A stretch of DNA of 37,246 bases. Source: an uncultured Oscillatoriales cyanobacterium. Lineage in GTDB: Bacteria; Cyanobacteriota; Cyanobacteriia; Cyanobacteriales; Microcoleaceae. Position numbers and translations under genes: made by a program. Positions 7,179 through 15,969 of this stretch are shown here, piece after piece; the stretch's first letter is position 1; each line of letters starts with the position of its first letter. The notes beneath the pieces were generated by a model, which did not search any database, was not told the DNA's origin, and saw only the letters and a program-made list of their open reading frames with translations. The stretch spans positions 1 to 37,246 of the forward strand of contig CAITND010000059.1 in NCBI GenBank assembly GCA_903893625.1, written 5' to 3'.

Positions 7179-8411
7179 CTACCCACACTGACTGGGAGTA
7201 CCAAGTACAGTGTCGGCTTCTGTAATCACGGGGGAGTGCCGCAACTTAGACTTTCGCCCCAGCTTTGGTCTTACATCCCCTCCTACAGCAGAGACGGCTG
7301 AACCTTCCGCCTTGATCATTCTGATCCCCTCCGCTCTAATATTGATCGCTGCGTTTCCATCACGGTCATGATGAGTACCACAATCAGGACAAGTCCATTC
7401 ACGAACATCCAATGGCATCTCACTCACTTGATAGAAACAATTAGAGCAGAGCTTGGAACTGGGGAACCATCTATCAATCTCAATCAACTTCCCGCCTTTA
7501 CCTTCTAGCTTATAAGCTAAGAAGTTAGTGAATGTTCCCCATCCCAGATCAGATATTGATGAAGCTAATTTAGGGTTACGAACCATGCCCTTGACATGAA
7601 GATTCTCTACGATGACAGCTTGGCTATCGCTGACCAACTTATAACTAAGTTTATGTAGAAAATCTTGCCGGGAATTGCTAACTCGTTCGTAGACTTTAGC
7701 AACAACTTTTCTATACCTATTTCTGGAATTACTCCCTTTTTGTTTACGCGCTAATTTTTTCTGCTTACGCTTGAGGTTTTTCTCATGCTTGGCAAGGTGT
7801 TTAGGATTATCGTATTTAGAAACCTTTTCACCATCAGTGACAATAGCAAAGTGCTTTAACCCTAAATCAATACCGTAAATCTTACCTTCTGAAAGAGTTG
7901 GATTTTCCCCTTCTACTTCTGTCAGGATAGATGCAAAATATTTACCTGATGGTGTTTTACTAATAGTTACAGTCTTGATTTTCCCTTCAATTGGTCTATG
8001 TATTTTGGCTTTGACTATCCCAATATTGCCGGGAAGTTTGACATTCCCATCTACAATCTTGACGTTTTGAGGATATTGGACAGACTGTTTACCCTGCTTA
8101 GATTTAAACTTAGGAAATCGGGCACGTTTCTCAAAAAAGTTTTTGTATGCTGTAGTTAGATTAAGTGTTGTAGCTTGTAAAACTTGGCTATAACAATCGG
8201 CTAACCATACCGTATCTTCAGCTTTTTTGAGTGTTGGGAGAAATGAATTGAGTGCTGCACGCCCAAGTCCTTTACCCGTCTCCTTATAAGTCTCAATAGA
8301 TTTATTCAGAGCATAATTCCACCACCAACGAGCACACCCAAAAGTTTGTGCTAGTTGTACTTCTTGTTCTTTTGATGGATATAACCGGACTTGCACAACT
8401 TTGTGTAACAC
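7179..8411 (-). CDS. tnpB: TnpB, RNA-guided nuclease of an IS200/IS605-family element (no TnpA)
   Basis: The 410-residue protein is a full-length TnpB. It has the N-terminal HTH-like region (CARWWWNYAL), an OrfB/RuvC domain with D182 (GIDLGLKHF), E269 (VIVENLHVKG) and D351 (DRDGNAAINI), and a zinc finger with C322, C325, C341 and C344. All catalytic residues are present, so it may be active. TnpB uses a guide RNA from the element's right end to cut the empty donor site. The GTG start at 8411 is fixed by a near-perfect Shine-Dalgarno AGGAGGTGAT at 8417-8426. No tnpA lies nearby, so it is a stand-alone or trans-mobilised element. The guide-RNA scaffold, if made, would lie at its 3' end (about 7130-7250), where TGGGTAGTTCACC appears on the minus strand. 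It separates scpA from the nucleotidyltransferase. Confidence 0.93.
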   Translation of the reverse strand: MLHKVVQVRLYPSKEQEVQLAQTFGCARWWWNYALNKSIETYKETGKGLGRAALNSFLPTLKKAEDTVWLADCYSQVLQATTLNLTTAYKNFFEKRARFPKFKSKQGKQSVQYPQNVKIVDGNVKLPGNIGIVKAKIHRPIEGKIKTVTISKTPSGKYFASILTEVEGENPTLSEGKIYGIDLGLKHFAIVTDGEKVSKYDNPKHLAKHEKNLKRKQKKLARKQKGSNSRNRYRKVVAKVYERVSNSRQDFLHKLSYKLVSDSQAVIVENLHVKGMVRNPKLASSISDLGWGTFTNFLAYKLEGKGGKLIEIDRWFPSSKLCSNCFYQVSEMPLDVREWTCPDCGTHHDRDGNAAINIRAEGIRMIKAEGSAVSAVGGDVRPKLGRKSKLRHSPVITEADTVLGTPSQCG

Positions 8412-8489
8412 TCAGCATCACCTCCTGGATAGCAATACTTTAGCGCCAATTGATATTGTGGTGAAATTGCAATTTCCTCCTACTCTGTT

Positions 8490-9386
8490 TCAAGGCTTTG
8501 GAGGTGGCTCAGTCAAAGAGCGCACTTTTAGGTCTTGGTAAAATTCCTCTTGAGCGAGTTCAACTTTAGATTGAGCCGATAATAACAGCAGCGCCCAAAA
8601 TACCCCCACCCGATCATGATTGGGGCTATGCTGGATAGGGTTTTCTTCGGGGGTTTGGGGGTGTTCCGGTTGTTTCGTCTGTAACCACAGGGTTAATAGC
8701 TGCTCCAAATCAAACCATTCCTGACTCTGTTGTGATCCTTGCAGGTTCAAGAGTCGTTCCACTTCCGTCGCCATTTCCACTAAGTTTTCCTGGTGGGCTA
8801 ACTCGGCAATAGCCCGTGCCGTTGTCGCTCTGGCTTTGGCGGTATTAGCACGGGGACGGGGACGGGCCTTTTGTGCCTCAATGGTAGCAGCCATCAATTG
8901 TAACTGTTCAATCAGTTCTTCCAATGTGACTCGCCGTTTTTGCGGAATTTTGCCCACCGCCCGTCGCCGGATTTGTTTTTCCAGTTGTTGGGGACGCTGA
9001 ATGCCATTCCCCCCTTCGTCCAGTTCTAAGAAGTCTTCTCCCTCAGTTAACCCGGCATTCGGGTCTACCGTTTCCGTTGCCATCAGACTATCGGCCTTGA
9101 GCAAGACTAACATTGAGGCATACAAAAAGGCTTGGCCCGACTGAGATAACTCGGCAAAATTATTGCTAGAGCTTGATTCCTCTGGAGGTGTCAGTTTACT
9201 GAGATAACGGTCAATGACATCAATCACCTGCACATCCCAAGGATCGATTTCTCCCCGTTGTGCCAAGTCAATCAGCAGTGCAATCCCCTCGGAAAGAGCC
9301 GTTAAGGCATCTTGAGGGGTGGCGATGGTCAGGGGAAGACTGGGGAGTGGGTCAGGGCTGGAAATTGTGGAATCACCTGAAATCAC
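8490..9386 (-). CDS. scpA: Segregation and condensation protein A (kleisin)
   Basis: This 298-residue protein carries the ScpA N-terminal kleisin signature (ALLIDLAQRGEIDPWDVQVIDVID compressed to its core DLAQRGEIDPWDV) at about residues 37-60 and an acidic middle. It ends with a winged-helix C-terminus rich in Leu/Gln that binds the SMC head. ScpA bridges SMC dimers and ScpB in the bacterial condensin that compacts and segregates chromosomes. The start used is a GTG at 9386; an in-frame stop lies shortly upstream and no ATG is available before the conserved domain. scpB is not in the window. The tnpB element starts 78 bases downstream on the same strand. Confidence 0.92.
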   Translation of the reverse strand: MISGDSTISSPDPLPSLPLTIATPQDALTALSEGIALLIDLAQRGEIDPWDVQVIDVIDRYLSKLTPPEESSSSNNFAELSQSGQAFLYASMLVLLKADSLMATETVDPNAGLTEGEDFLELDEGGNGIQRPQQLEKQIRRRAVGKIPQKRRVTLEELIEQLQLMAATIEAQKARPRPRANTAKARATTARAIAELAHQENLVEMATEVERLLNLQGSQQSQEWFDLEQLLTLWLQTKQPEHPQTPEENPIQHSPNHDRVGVFWALLLLSAQSKVELAQEEFYQDLKVRSLTEPPPKP

Positions 9387-9449
9387 TGAAGGTACAAAAC
9401 TCAGTAGTTCGCTTAATGCTTAACTATTGTAGACCAAAACCTGCGTTTC

Positions 9450-9860
9450 TCACTGCACAACATCTTCAAGGGGTTGTTGTTCTTGAGGAAGAATTTCGGG
9501 AGTATGGGTTAATCCTTCAACGGTGGGAATTAGGGTTTTTTGTTGAGTTTCTAGGGAACTTTGATACTCATTAAGTTGTTTTTGGAGATTTTTTTCTAAC
9601 TCTTGAATTTGCTTTTCTTGTTGTCGCATTTGACGAGAGTTTTCTCGATTCAATAGAATGCGTTGGAATCTTGACCAGAGACTAAAAATCCAAGCCAAAA
9701 ATGCACCAAACCCAGTTGCAATTATTAATTCAATCGAGATGGGAGCTTGTACTTCTATTCCTTCAATCAGTTGCACAGTTGCCGGATTAGTATTTTCTAA
9801 ACTAAACAATACTAATCCCAAACAGACGAGAAAAATAAACAAAAAGTTCAACGCACGCAT
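9450..9860 (-). CDS. LapA-domain membrane protein with coiled coil
   Basis: This 136-residue protein has two predicted transmembrane helices (about 4-20 and 43-62) separated by a short loop with the LapA-type signature SLENTNPATVQL. A Gln/Glu-rich coiled coil follows (about 70-112), then a polar tail. It matches the lipopolysaccharide assembly protein A-domain family (DUF1049); in enterobacteria LapA/LapB regulate LpxC turnover, but the cyanobacterial role is not known. AGGAGA upstream of the ATG at 9860 supports the start. The gene lies 63 bases upstream of scpA on the same strand. Confidence 0.8.
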   Translation of the reverse strand: MRALNFLFIFLVCLGLVLFSLENTNPATVQLIEGIEVQAPISIELIIATGFGAFLAWIFSLWSRFQRILLNRENSRQMRQQEKQIQELEKNLQKQLNEYQSSLETQQKTLIPTVEGLTHTPEILPQEQQPLEDVVQ

Positions 9861-9889
9861 TCTAAATTATCTCCTATAGGGGGCATCAT

Positions 9890-9917
9890 GTAGAGACTTG
9901 CCATAGCACATCTCTAC
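9890..9917. repeat. Imperfect palindrome GTAGAGA...TCTCTAC
   Basis: GTAGAGA (9890-9896) pairs with TCTCTAC (9911-9917), with a few more pairs inside (TTG/CA). It lies between the DUF3153 gene and the LapA-like gene and resembles the element at 2182-2205. Confidence 0.5.
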
Positions 9918-9981
9918 GGGGGATTAATCAGCAGTTAAAGCCTATTTTAATTGTAGGGCTTTTTGGAGCTTTTGAATTGGG

Positions 9982-10782
9982 TTAAACCTTTGTGGGAATG
10001 GGAGGTTGTCCAGTTTTAATTTGAGGACGGATATTAGACTTGAGATAAATTCCTAAAGCCGTTATCAGGATAATTACAAGTGTACCAATTCCAATGGGAC
10101 TGGGAACCCAGAAAATAGCTTCTAAGTGATTAATTTCTCCAGGTTTAAGTGTCCAAACCACCTGTTTTCCATTAGATTCAACGTTGACTAATATAGGTTC
10201 GCTTGATGTTTCAGCAGCAATACTGACGGGATTAATAACAGTAGCACCCCAAGGAGTTGTTAACACAAATTGCAGTTCTAATAAATTACCCGAACTGATT
10301 AATACATTTTCTGAGGTTGAAAGTAGGGAAAGCGATCGCAAATCTAATTCTAAACTCAGATGATTGCGTAAGGCAAAAATAAAATTATTTTGTTTAAGGT
10401 TTAAATCGGAGGAAAATTGAGGCAATACAACATCGGAATTTTTCTTGGATTTCTGAGTATTGAATTCGGCAGGATTAAAGAATTGATTGAATTTTTTCTC
10501 TAAATCCTTACCATTATTAAAGGGAATCGTGACGGAAATTTCTTGTTTAGACAGTCGTTTCGTTTTCCCTTTTAACTGTTTAACCCGTCGTTCCAGACTG
10601 GATATCCATTCATCAATGACTTCATGACTAAAGCTAGTTAATCGTTCTCCTAATTGAATCTTTTGAACAATCAGACCATGAGTTTGATCCTGAAATTCCA
10701 CTCCTACATCATATCTAACACATCCACTCAGCAGAAAAATGGCACAAAAAACAATCGTTAATTGTTTGATGATTTTGATCAT
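9982..10782 (-). CDS. DUF3153-family lipoprotein with C-terminal membrane anchor
   Basis: The 266-residue product begins with a lipoprotein signal (hydrophobic core IVFCAIFLLSG and lipobox LSGC, Cys at residue 21). A mostly beta-strand exported domain follows, and one transmembrane helix near the C-terminus (about 228-246, GIGTLVIILITALGIYL) precedes a basic tail. This matches the cyanobacterial DUF3153 family, whose function is unknown. The double anchoring implies a periplasmic/outer-face domain tied to the plasma or thylakoid membrane. The ATG at 10782 is preceded by a weak GGGATAA. No operon partner is obvious. Confidence 0.82.
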   Translation of the reverse strand: MIKIIKQLTIVFCAIFLLSGCVRYDVGVEFQDQTHGLIVQKIQLGERLTSFSHEVIDEWISSLERRVKQLKGKTKRLSKQEISVTIPFNNGKDLEKKFNQFFNPAEFNTQKSKKNSDVVLPQFSSDLNLKQNNFIFALRNHLSLELDLRSLSLLSTSENVLISSGNLLELQFVLTTPWGATVINPVSIAAETSSEPILVNVESNGKQVVWTLKPGEINHLEAIFWVPSPIGIGTLVIILITALGIYLKSNIRPQIKTGQPPIPTKV

Positions 10783-11003
10783 AATTTTATCCCTAGCAGT
10801 TATTGAATATTATATAGCGAGTCTTGAGCAATTGTGTTATAGCTAAGGATTTTAAATAGTCTGTTGAGGTTTGGGCGGATATTCGGGCGATCGCTCTAAC
10901 TTAAAGATTCTTAATAATTTATTGAGAACCGCAGGAAGGGTAATTAATGGCAATAGGAATTAAAATAGTTAATAATATTAAAATCAGATGGGCTTTTTTC
11001 TAT

Positions 11004-11032
11004 AATTCATCCCAAGAAAAATTGGATGAATT
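11004..11032. terminator. Inverted repeat downstream of the AbiE pair
   Basis: AATTCATCC (11004-11012) and GGATGAATT (11024-11032) form a perfect 9-bp stem 25 bases beyond the toxin stop codon. No T-tract follows on the minus strand, so termination is only suggested by position. The rest of 10783-11056 shows no gene. Confidence 0.45.
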
Positions 11033-11056
11033 CCAAACATAATCAGAGATTTTATT

Positions 11057-11923
11057 CTAAATAATTGATCGATAAACAGGCTCCAGAAACCCTCTGAGGC
11101 GCGAAATAATATCCTGAAAATTTTCTGGGGCATTTTTAATTTCTTTTACCTTTAAAAAAGCAATCCAAGATTGTTGCTTTGCTTGAGAAAACTCTATTGT
11201 TAAACAATCAGGAATATCAGAAGGTATAGCCGTTTTTCTGCGATTAAAAGTGGCTTGAATAGCCTCAGAAAGATTGTTTTGATTAAAGACAAAATTTTCT
11301 GATAAATAGAAAATATCATAGAAATCTTTCATGCGACTATTGGCTACTCCTAATTTAACCATGGCTTCAAACTTTTCCGCTATGACAGTCTCACGATGAT
11401 ACATTCTCAGTTTTGGCGGATTAAATTCTTGTAAAATCAGGGGAAATGTTTCTATTTTAGCTTCAGGTACTACTTGATCTCCAAAACCTATATCGATTTG
11501 TGTAACTCCTTTAGATGTATGAATTTTCCAATCTATTTTAATTTGGACTCCTTCATAATCTTGATCTTCTTTAATTAATTTTCCTTTAATCTGATCAGAC
11601 AAAAATTTAACTCCATCTTCTTGAACAGAAGTAGAACAGATTTCTCGAAATATTTTTTTTATATGCTCAATATCAGGGTTGCCAAAACAGAGAAAATCTA
11701 AATCTTTAGTATGTCGATGGGGTTGACCACTCCATACAAAAAATAGAGTTGAACCTTTGAGAATAAACTGATCGCAATAATGAGATTGACTCAGACGATA
11801 CAATAATCTTTCATTAACATAACGAATTCGCAGACGATTAGCATCTTCTTTTCTCTCCTTAGCAAGTTTTAATAAATCTTGATTAACCTTTTGAGAAATA
11901 TTCGGTTTATTGGTTTGACTCAT
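11057..11923 (-). CDS. AbiEii/AbiGii-family nucleotidyltransferase toxin
   Basis: The 288-residue product has the AbiEii nucleotidyltransferase signature: KGSTLFFVW (Gly-Ser at 57-58) followed by the metal-binding TKDLDFL (D74, D76). It also has the downstream family motif EKFEAMVKLG...RMKDFYDI (about 192-212). AbiEii toxins are type IV toxin-antitoxin effectors; related MenT enzymes add nucleotides to tRNA acceptor ends and stop growth. The ATG at 11923 follows the antitoxin stop after 3 bases, so translation is coupled. All visible catalytic motifs are intact. Such systems protect against phage or stabilise the DNA that carries them. Confidence 0.9.
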   Translation of the reverse strand: MSQTNKPNISQKVNQDLLKLAKERKEDANRLRIRYVNERLLYRLSQSHYCDQFILKGSTLFFVWSGQPHRHTKDLDFLCFGNPDIEHIKKIFREICSTSVQEDGVKFLSDQIKGKLIKEDQDYEGVQIKIDWKIHTSKGVTQIDIGFGDQVVPEAKIETFPLILQEFNPPKLRMYHRETVIAEKFEAMVKLGVANSRMKDFYDIFYLSENFVFNQNNLSEAIQATFNRRKTAIPSDIPDCLTIEFSQAKQQSWIAFLKVKEIKNAPENFQDIISRLRGFLEPVYRSII

Positions 11924-11926
11924 AGT

Positions 11927-12526
11927 TTAAGATACAAGCAATTCCAGATAGGGACGCATAACACTTTGAACACGGCAAATTTTAGCATAATGCCAAATTT
12001 CATCGATTGTACAACGCTTTTCTTGCCAAGATTCTCGCAGAGCTTCAAGAGCAATATCGAGTCCAATTTTATTGCGAAATTTGAAACAGTCAGCGATTGT
12101 TTTTGCCAGACTATAAACTCTGACAGAGACTCCTTCAATAATATGTTCTTCAATCCCTGATTCTTTGGCAATACCAGACATATAAATAATTCGCAAAGGA
12201 ATCATATCCTCCTTTGGAGAACGTGCTTTTTGGTCAATTGCAAGCCATATTTGAAAGGGTACTTGAGTGGTAATTTGATAAAAACTTAGTGCTGACAACA
12301 AACAAATTACCCCATTTGGTACTCGCTTAGAGACTTCTGCAAAACTATGATTTTCTGTGATGTCTGCGTCTACTATGGTATAAATACCTCGTCCTGAACG
12401 AAGCAACAAACCTTGTTTTTCTAGTCGTTGCACATACTGACGAGGAATTCCCCATTTTTCTATATCTTTGGTACTGATGACTCCCACACAGCAATGGGTA
12501 TCCAGCACTTGTTGTCTCTGACTCAT
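11927..12526 (-). CDS. AbiEi-family antitoxin/autorepressor
   Basis: The product (about 199 residues) has an N-terminal winged-helix domain (VGVISTKDIEKWGIPRQYVQ and LLLRSGRGIYT) and the C-terminal AbiEi domain (VRVYSLAKTIADCF). It is the expected partner of the downstream AbiEii toxin: it antagonises the toxin without direct binding in characterised cases, and represses its own promoter by binding inverted repeats. I chose the ATG at 12526 because AGGTGAT lies about 8 bases upstream. An in-frame ATG ten codons earlier (12556) has its AGGAG directly adjacent, too close to use well. The upstream region holds a matching promoter and palindrome. Confidence 0.88.
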   Translation of the reverse strand: MSQRQQVLDTHCCVGVISTKDIEKWGIPRQYVQRLEKQGLLLRSGRGIYTIVDADITENHSFAEVSKRVPNGVICLLSALSFYQITTQVPFQIWLAIDQKARSPKEDMIPLRIIYMSGIAKESGIEEHIIEGVSVRVYSLAKTIADCFKFRNKIGLDIALEALRESWQEKRCTIDEIWHYAKICRVQSVMRPYLELLVS

Positions 12527-12614
12527 AATGGTATCACCTAAATTAATGAATGGCATCTCCTACAATTCCAGAAACTATTAAGGAACGTAGAAACTTACAT
12601 CTATATACCTAAAT

Positions 12615-12644
12615 ATTATCACAATTTAGCTGTTTTTTTAACAA
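12615..12644 (-). promoter_or_regulatory. Sigma70-type promoter of the AbiE operon
   Basis: Read on the minus strand, TTGTTA (12639-12644) and GATAAT (12615-12620) are separated by 18 bases. This resembles -35 and -10 boxes, about 90 bases upstream of the antitoxin start. The -35 box overlaps one arm of the palindrome at 12640-12681. Confidence 0.55.
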
Positions 12645-12681
12645 AACGTAGGTAACTATAAATAAATACCTACGTTTTGTT
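12640..12681. promoter_or_regulatory. 15-bp perfect inverted repeat, likely AbiEi operator
   Basis: AACAAAACGTAGGTA (12640-12654) is repeated in inverse as TACCTACGTTTTGTT (12667-12681) around a 12-base A+T-rich spacer. The arm nearest the genes covers the putative -35 box. AbiEi proteins are known to bind inverted repeats upstream of abiE operons, so this is the best operator candidate. No T-run follows on either strand, which argues against a terminator. Confidence 0.6.
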
Positions 12682-12765
12682 GAATTTCATCTAATTTTGA
12701 TCTGACTTACAATTTGAGGAACTTTAAGTCGTTTTTTCTGGTTTTTTTCAATCTTCCTACGCATT

Positions 12766-12885
12766 TTAAGCTTGAACTTGAAAATAATGATAAAGATTAG
12801 CTACGGTTAAATCGGGTACTTCTTGCCAATTTTTAGGGGCTAATCCATTTAAACCTGTTGCGATCGCTGTCCTCGCGGACTGATA
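12766..12885 (-). pseudogene. C-terminal fragment of an unidentified protein
   Basis: On the minus strand an open stretch of 39 codons ends in TAA and reads like real protein: ATGLNGLAPKNW, then QEVPDLTVANLYHYFQVQA. A stop codon precedes it, and no start or domain is visible. It looks like the tail of a gene whose front was lost between the AbiE operon and rsmE. I do not recognise the family. No other gene is seen in 12682-12948. Confidence 0.35.
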
Positions 12886-12929
12886 TTAATCAAGAATGGT
12901 TAAGCTGTTAATCATTTAAAGGGATAATA

Positions 12930-12947
12930 GCAAGCGAGGACGCTTGC
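12930..12947 (-). terminator. Hairpin just after rsmE
   Basis: GCAAGCG and CGCTTGC form a perfect 7-bp stem around an AGGA loop, starting one base past the rsmE stop codon. It is a candidate terminator without a clear T-tract. Confidence 0.5.
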
Positions 12948-12948
12948 A

Positions 12949-13689
12949 CTACTTTTCCATGATTCCCACAATTTGAGATACTGCTACAATTGGCGCTGTA
13001 ACGGCCCTTAATATGCGTTTTCCTAACGAAATCGGTTGAAATCCTATGGCGATCGCATATTCTATCTCTTCCTCCGTCCATCCCCCTTCTGGCCCCGTTG
13101 CTATGATAATTTTATCCGGTATTTTTCCAGTTTCAAATGATATTAATTCTTGCATTAAAGATTGATAATTTCCCCTGGCTTCACAAATATATTGATCAGA
13201 AGATTGAAGGGTCAATAAACCTTGTTGAAACGAAACCGGATCAGAAATAGTCGGGATGATTTGACGTTCTGATTGTTCCGCCGATTCTGTAGCAATTCTT
13301 CGCCACCGTTCCACTTTTTGAGAACTGGGTTTTAACACCGTTCTAGCACTAATAACCGGGATAAATTGTGTTACGCCTAACTCCGTACAACAGCGTACAA
13401 CTTCCTCAAATCCATCGCCTTTGGGTAAGGCTACAATTAATATAATTTCTAGGGGTAATTCGGTCTGAATGGAGACGATTTCTATTAACTTAACTTGGGG
13501 AGAAGCCGCAGGTAAATTAACGATTAATTCTGCTATCCACCATTGACCATTACCCTCAATAATAATAAAGCGATCGCCCTGTTTCAACCGTAACACCCGA
13601 CCCAAATAATGCTGTTGTTCAGCCGTTAAAATCAGGTGTTCGTTTTGAATTTGTTCAGGAGCGATCGCAATGCGTTGAAGTTGAACCAT
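12949..13689 (-). CDS. rsmE: 16S rRNA (uracil-1498-N3)-methyltransferase
   Basis: This 246-residue protein has a PUA-like N-terminal domain (about 1-70, ending LRLKQGDRFIIIEG) and a SPOUT/trefoil-knot methyltransferase domain. The RsmE motifs are IIATGPEGGWTEEEI (about 195-209) and LGKRILRAVTAP (about 222-233), which form the SAM-binding knot. Using S-adenosylmethionine it methylates U1498 of 16S rRNA in the assembled 30S subunit. It lies 63 bases downstream of the sulfite reductase gene on the same strand and could be read from it. Start ATG at 13689 fits the family. Confidence 0.94.
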   Translation of the reverse strand: MVQLQRIAIAPEQIQNEHLILTAEQQHYLGRVLRLKQGDRFIIIEGNGQWWIAELIVNLPAASPQVKLIEIVSIQTELPLEIILIVALPKGDGFEEVVRCCTELGVTQFIPVISARTVLKPSSQKVERWRRIATESAEQSERQIIPTISDPVSFQQGLLTLQSSDQYICEARGNYQSLMQELISFETGKIPDKIIIATGPEGGWTEEEIEYAIAIGFQPISLGKRILRAVTAPIVAVSQIVGIMEK

Positions 13690-13752
13690 CGGTAAAACGG
13701 ATTAAATACTCGGTTAGATACTCTAGCCTAAAATCCTCCCAATTCAACCTAA

Positions 13753-15747
13753 CTACAGGACTTTCAGTTTTTCTAAATATTCTTCAATTGCTTGAGTGGC
13801 TAACTCAACCACTGGTTTCCCCAAACGTTTAGATTCAGCTTTTAACTGATTATAAATGGAATCCCGAACACTAACCCGATGCCGGATTTTGCTCGGATCA
13901 AAGGGGATATCAGAATCGCTAATCTCTGGTAGGGTGTGGCTAGCCGTAAAAACGGGTGCTTCTTGAGTTTCAATGTTCATTGCGGCCGTCGTTGAGTAAG
14001 AGGTTATAAACTGGCGAAGCGCATCAAAGCCGACACGATAGCAAAAATCTCCAAAACTCTCCCCAGGTTTCCGATCCTGTTTAAAATAAACTAAGATCGG
14101 AGTCAGAAAAGTTTCGAGATCGTGAACCGATAACCGATCCACAAAAGTTTGAGCCAATCGTGTCTGATTAGGAGAGCCACCTAGCCAAATTTGATAGGTA
14201 TCGGGGACAATCCCAACAAAGCCTAACTCCGCCATGTAGGGTCTCGCGCAACCATTAGGGCATCCCGTCATCCGAATAACAAAATGCTCTTGTTGCAAAC
14301 CTACACTGTCCAACAATACCCGAATCCGTCCCAATACACTAGGGATGACCCGTTCTGATTCTGTAATTGCCAACCCACAGGTCGGGAACGCCGGACACGC
14401 CATAGAATAGCGTTCTAGGGGGTCAATTTCCGTTTCGGTTTTAATCCCATGTTCTTTGAGCAGGGTTTGAATTTTGGGTTGAACCTCCGGGGAAATTTCA
14501 TATAGAATCACATTTTGACTTGCTGTGACTAACATTGGGATTTGAAACTGTTCTACAATTTGGCGTAAAACCGTTTTTAGGCGGAAATTTCCCTCATCTT
14601 TAATCCGACCATTTTCAATAGAAATCCCCAGGAATAATTTGCCATCCCCTTGTTCGTGCCATCCTAAATAATCTTTATAGTTCCAAGCGGGTAAAGGTTT
14701 AAAGGGTTTAAAGGATTTTCCCAAATATTCTTCGGCTTTTTCCCGAAATTGCTCCACACCCCAATCATGAATTAAATATTTCAGTCTGGCATGACGTCGG
14801 TTGCTGCGATCGCCATAATCCCGTTGAGTCGCTACAATAGCTTTTACGGCATCATAAATATCCTCTTTATCAACATAGCCAATTTCATCGGCAATGCGAG
14901 CAAAGGTTTCTTCTTTATTATGAGTCCGTCCTAAGCCTCCTCCAGCTAAAATATTAAACCCTTCTAACTCTCCCGCCGCATTGGTAATCACCACTAAACC
15001 CAAATCTTGGGTGTAGATATCAAGAGAATTATCCCCAGGAACTGTTACCGCACATTTGAACTTGCGGGGCAGATAATAAGTGCCATAAATCGGTTCTGGG
15101 GAGTCTGTAGAATTGGTGCCATTTGTATTACGAAGACGGGCAGCTTTTACCTCTGGATCTTCTTCTGCGGTAATAAATTTTTCCCCATCTAACCAGATTT
15201 CATAATAGGCTCCACTTTGAGGGGTGAGCAGATCAGCAATATTATTAGCATAAGTCCGGGCATATTCATAATCAGAACGATTTTTATAAGGAGCCGGAGG
15301 TGCTAAAACATTGCGGTTAATATCCCCGCAAGCCCCTAAAGTTGACCCCATATTATTAACAATAGAAGCCAAAGCCGTTTTCAGATTCTTCTTTAAGATT
15401 CCGTGTAACTGAAACCCTTGACGAGTCGTAGCCCGAATTGTATGATTGCCATATTCATCGGATAAGCTATCCAGGGTTAAATACAGTTGAGGTGGAATAA
15501 ACCCCCCAGGACTGCGGGTTCGCAGCATCATTCCATAGTCTTTTTCCTGCCCCTTAACTCGATGATCTCGGTTATCCTGTTGATAGGAGCCGTGAAACTT
15601 GAGAATTTGAATTGCATCTTCAGAGAAGAAGTTCAGATCATTCAATAGTTCCGTAGCGACGGGTTCTCGCAAGAAATTGCTGTGTTCTTTCATCCCTTCT
15701 ACTTTCGAGGGTTTATTAACGTTGGGAGGTGTTTCGGATAGAGTCAT
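13753..15747 (-). CDS. sir: Ferredoxin-dependent sulfite reductase
   Basis: This 664-residue protein is a siroheme/[4Fe-4S] reductase of assimilatory sulfate reduction. It takes six electrons from ferredoxin to turn sulfite into sulfide. Two sulfite/nitrite reductase repeats are visible. The cluster cysteines are C451 and C457 ([11 protein letters not shown]) and C496 and C500 ([10 protein letters not shown]). [11 protein letters not shown] and [13 protein letters not shown] are typical of the sulfite rather than nitrite enzymes. Unusually, about 75 residues follow the catalytic part: a linker (about 590-620) and a basic helical segment (about 621-664, [20 protein letters not shown] core) that resembles a ribbon-helix-helix DNA-binding fold. 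It starts at ATG 15747, divergent from crr7. Confidence 0.95.
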   Translation of the reverse strand: MTLSETPPNVNKPSKVEGMKEHSNFLREPVATELLNDLNFFSEDAIQILKFHGSYQQDNRDHRVKGQEKDYGMMLRTRSPGGFIPPQLYLTLDSLSDEYGNHTIRATTRQGFQLHGILKKNLKTALASIVNNMGSTLGACGDINRNVLAPPAPYKNRSDYEYARTYANNIADLLTPQSGAYYEIWLDGEKFITAEEDPEVKAARLRNTNGTNSTDSPEPIYGTYYLPRKFKCAVTVPGDNSLDIYTQDLGLVVITNAAGELEGFNILAGGGLGRTHNKEETFARIADEIGYVDKEDIYDAVKAIVATQRDYGDRSNRRHARLKYLIHDWGVEQFREKAEEYLGKSFKPFKPLPAWNYKDYLGWHEQGDGKLFLGISIENGRIKDEGNFRLKTVLRQIVEQFQIPMLVTASQNVILYEISPEVQPKIQTLLKEHGIKTETEIDPLERYSMACPAFPTCGLAITESERVIPSVLGRIRVLLDSVGLQQEHFVIRMTGCPNGCARPYMAELGFVGIVPDTYQIWLGGSPNQTRLAQTFVDRLSVHDLETFLTPILVYFKQDRKPGESFGDFCYRVGFDALRQFITSYSTTAAMNIETQEAPVFTASHTLPEISDSDIPFDPSKIRHRVSVRDSIYNQLKAESKRLGKPVVELATQAIEEYLEKLKVL

Positions 15748-15779
15748 GAGCTTCTGATACCTATTTCAATAAAAAAACT

Positions 15780-15816
15780 CTACGGGTTAAGGGTTTGGGT
15801 TGCAATCAACCCGTAG
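15780..15816. promoter_or_regulatory. Inverted repeats in the sir-crr7 divergent promoter region
   Basis: CTACGGGTT (15780-15788) and AACCCGTAG (15808-15816) are perfect inverse copies, with a nested GGGTTG-CAAT-CAACCC inside. They lie 33 bases upstream of the sulfite reductase start. They could be an operator for sulfur or redox control or a 5' UTR structure; no known binding-site consensus was matched. Confidence 0.4.
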
Positions 15817-15969
15817 TTCAACCCGATTTTTTTCAAACCCCTGTAATTCGGTCGGAATTATCGGTATTAAATTTGATCGTAACATGGGGGTAATCAAATA
15901 TTGTCCCGTATTTTGACCGCCCCCTCCCTGAGTCAGAATGATTATTTAACAGTTTGAGAGAAAACTACC

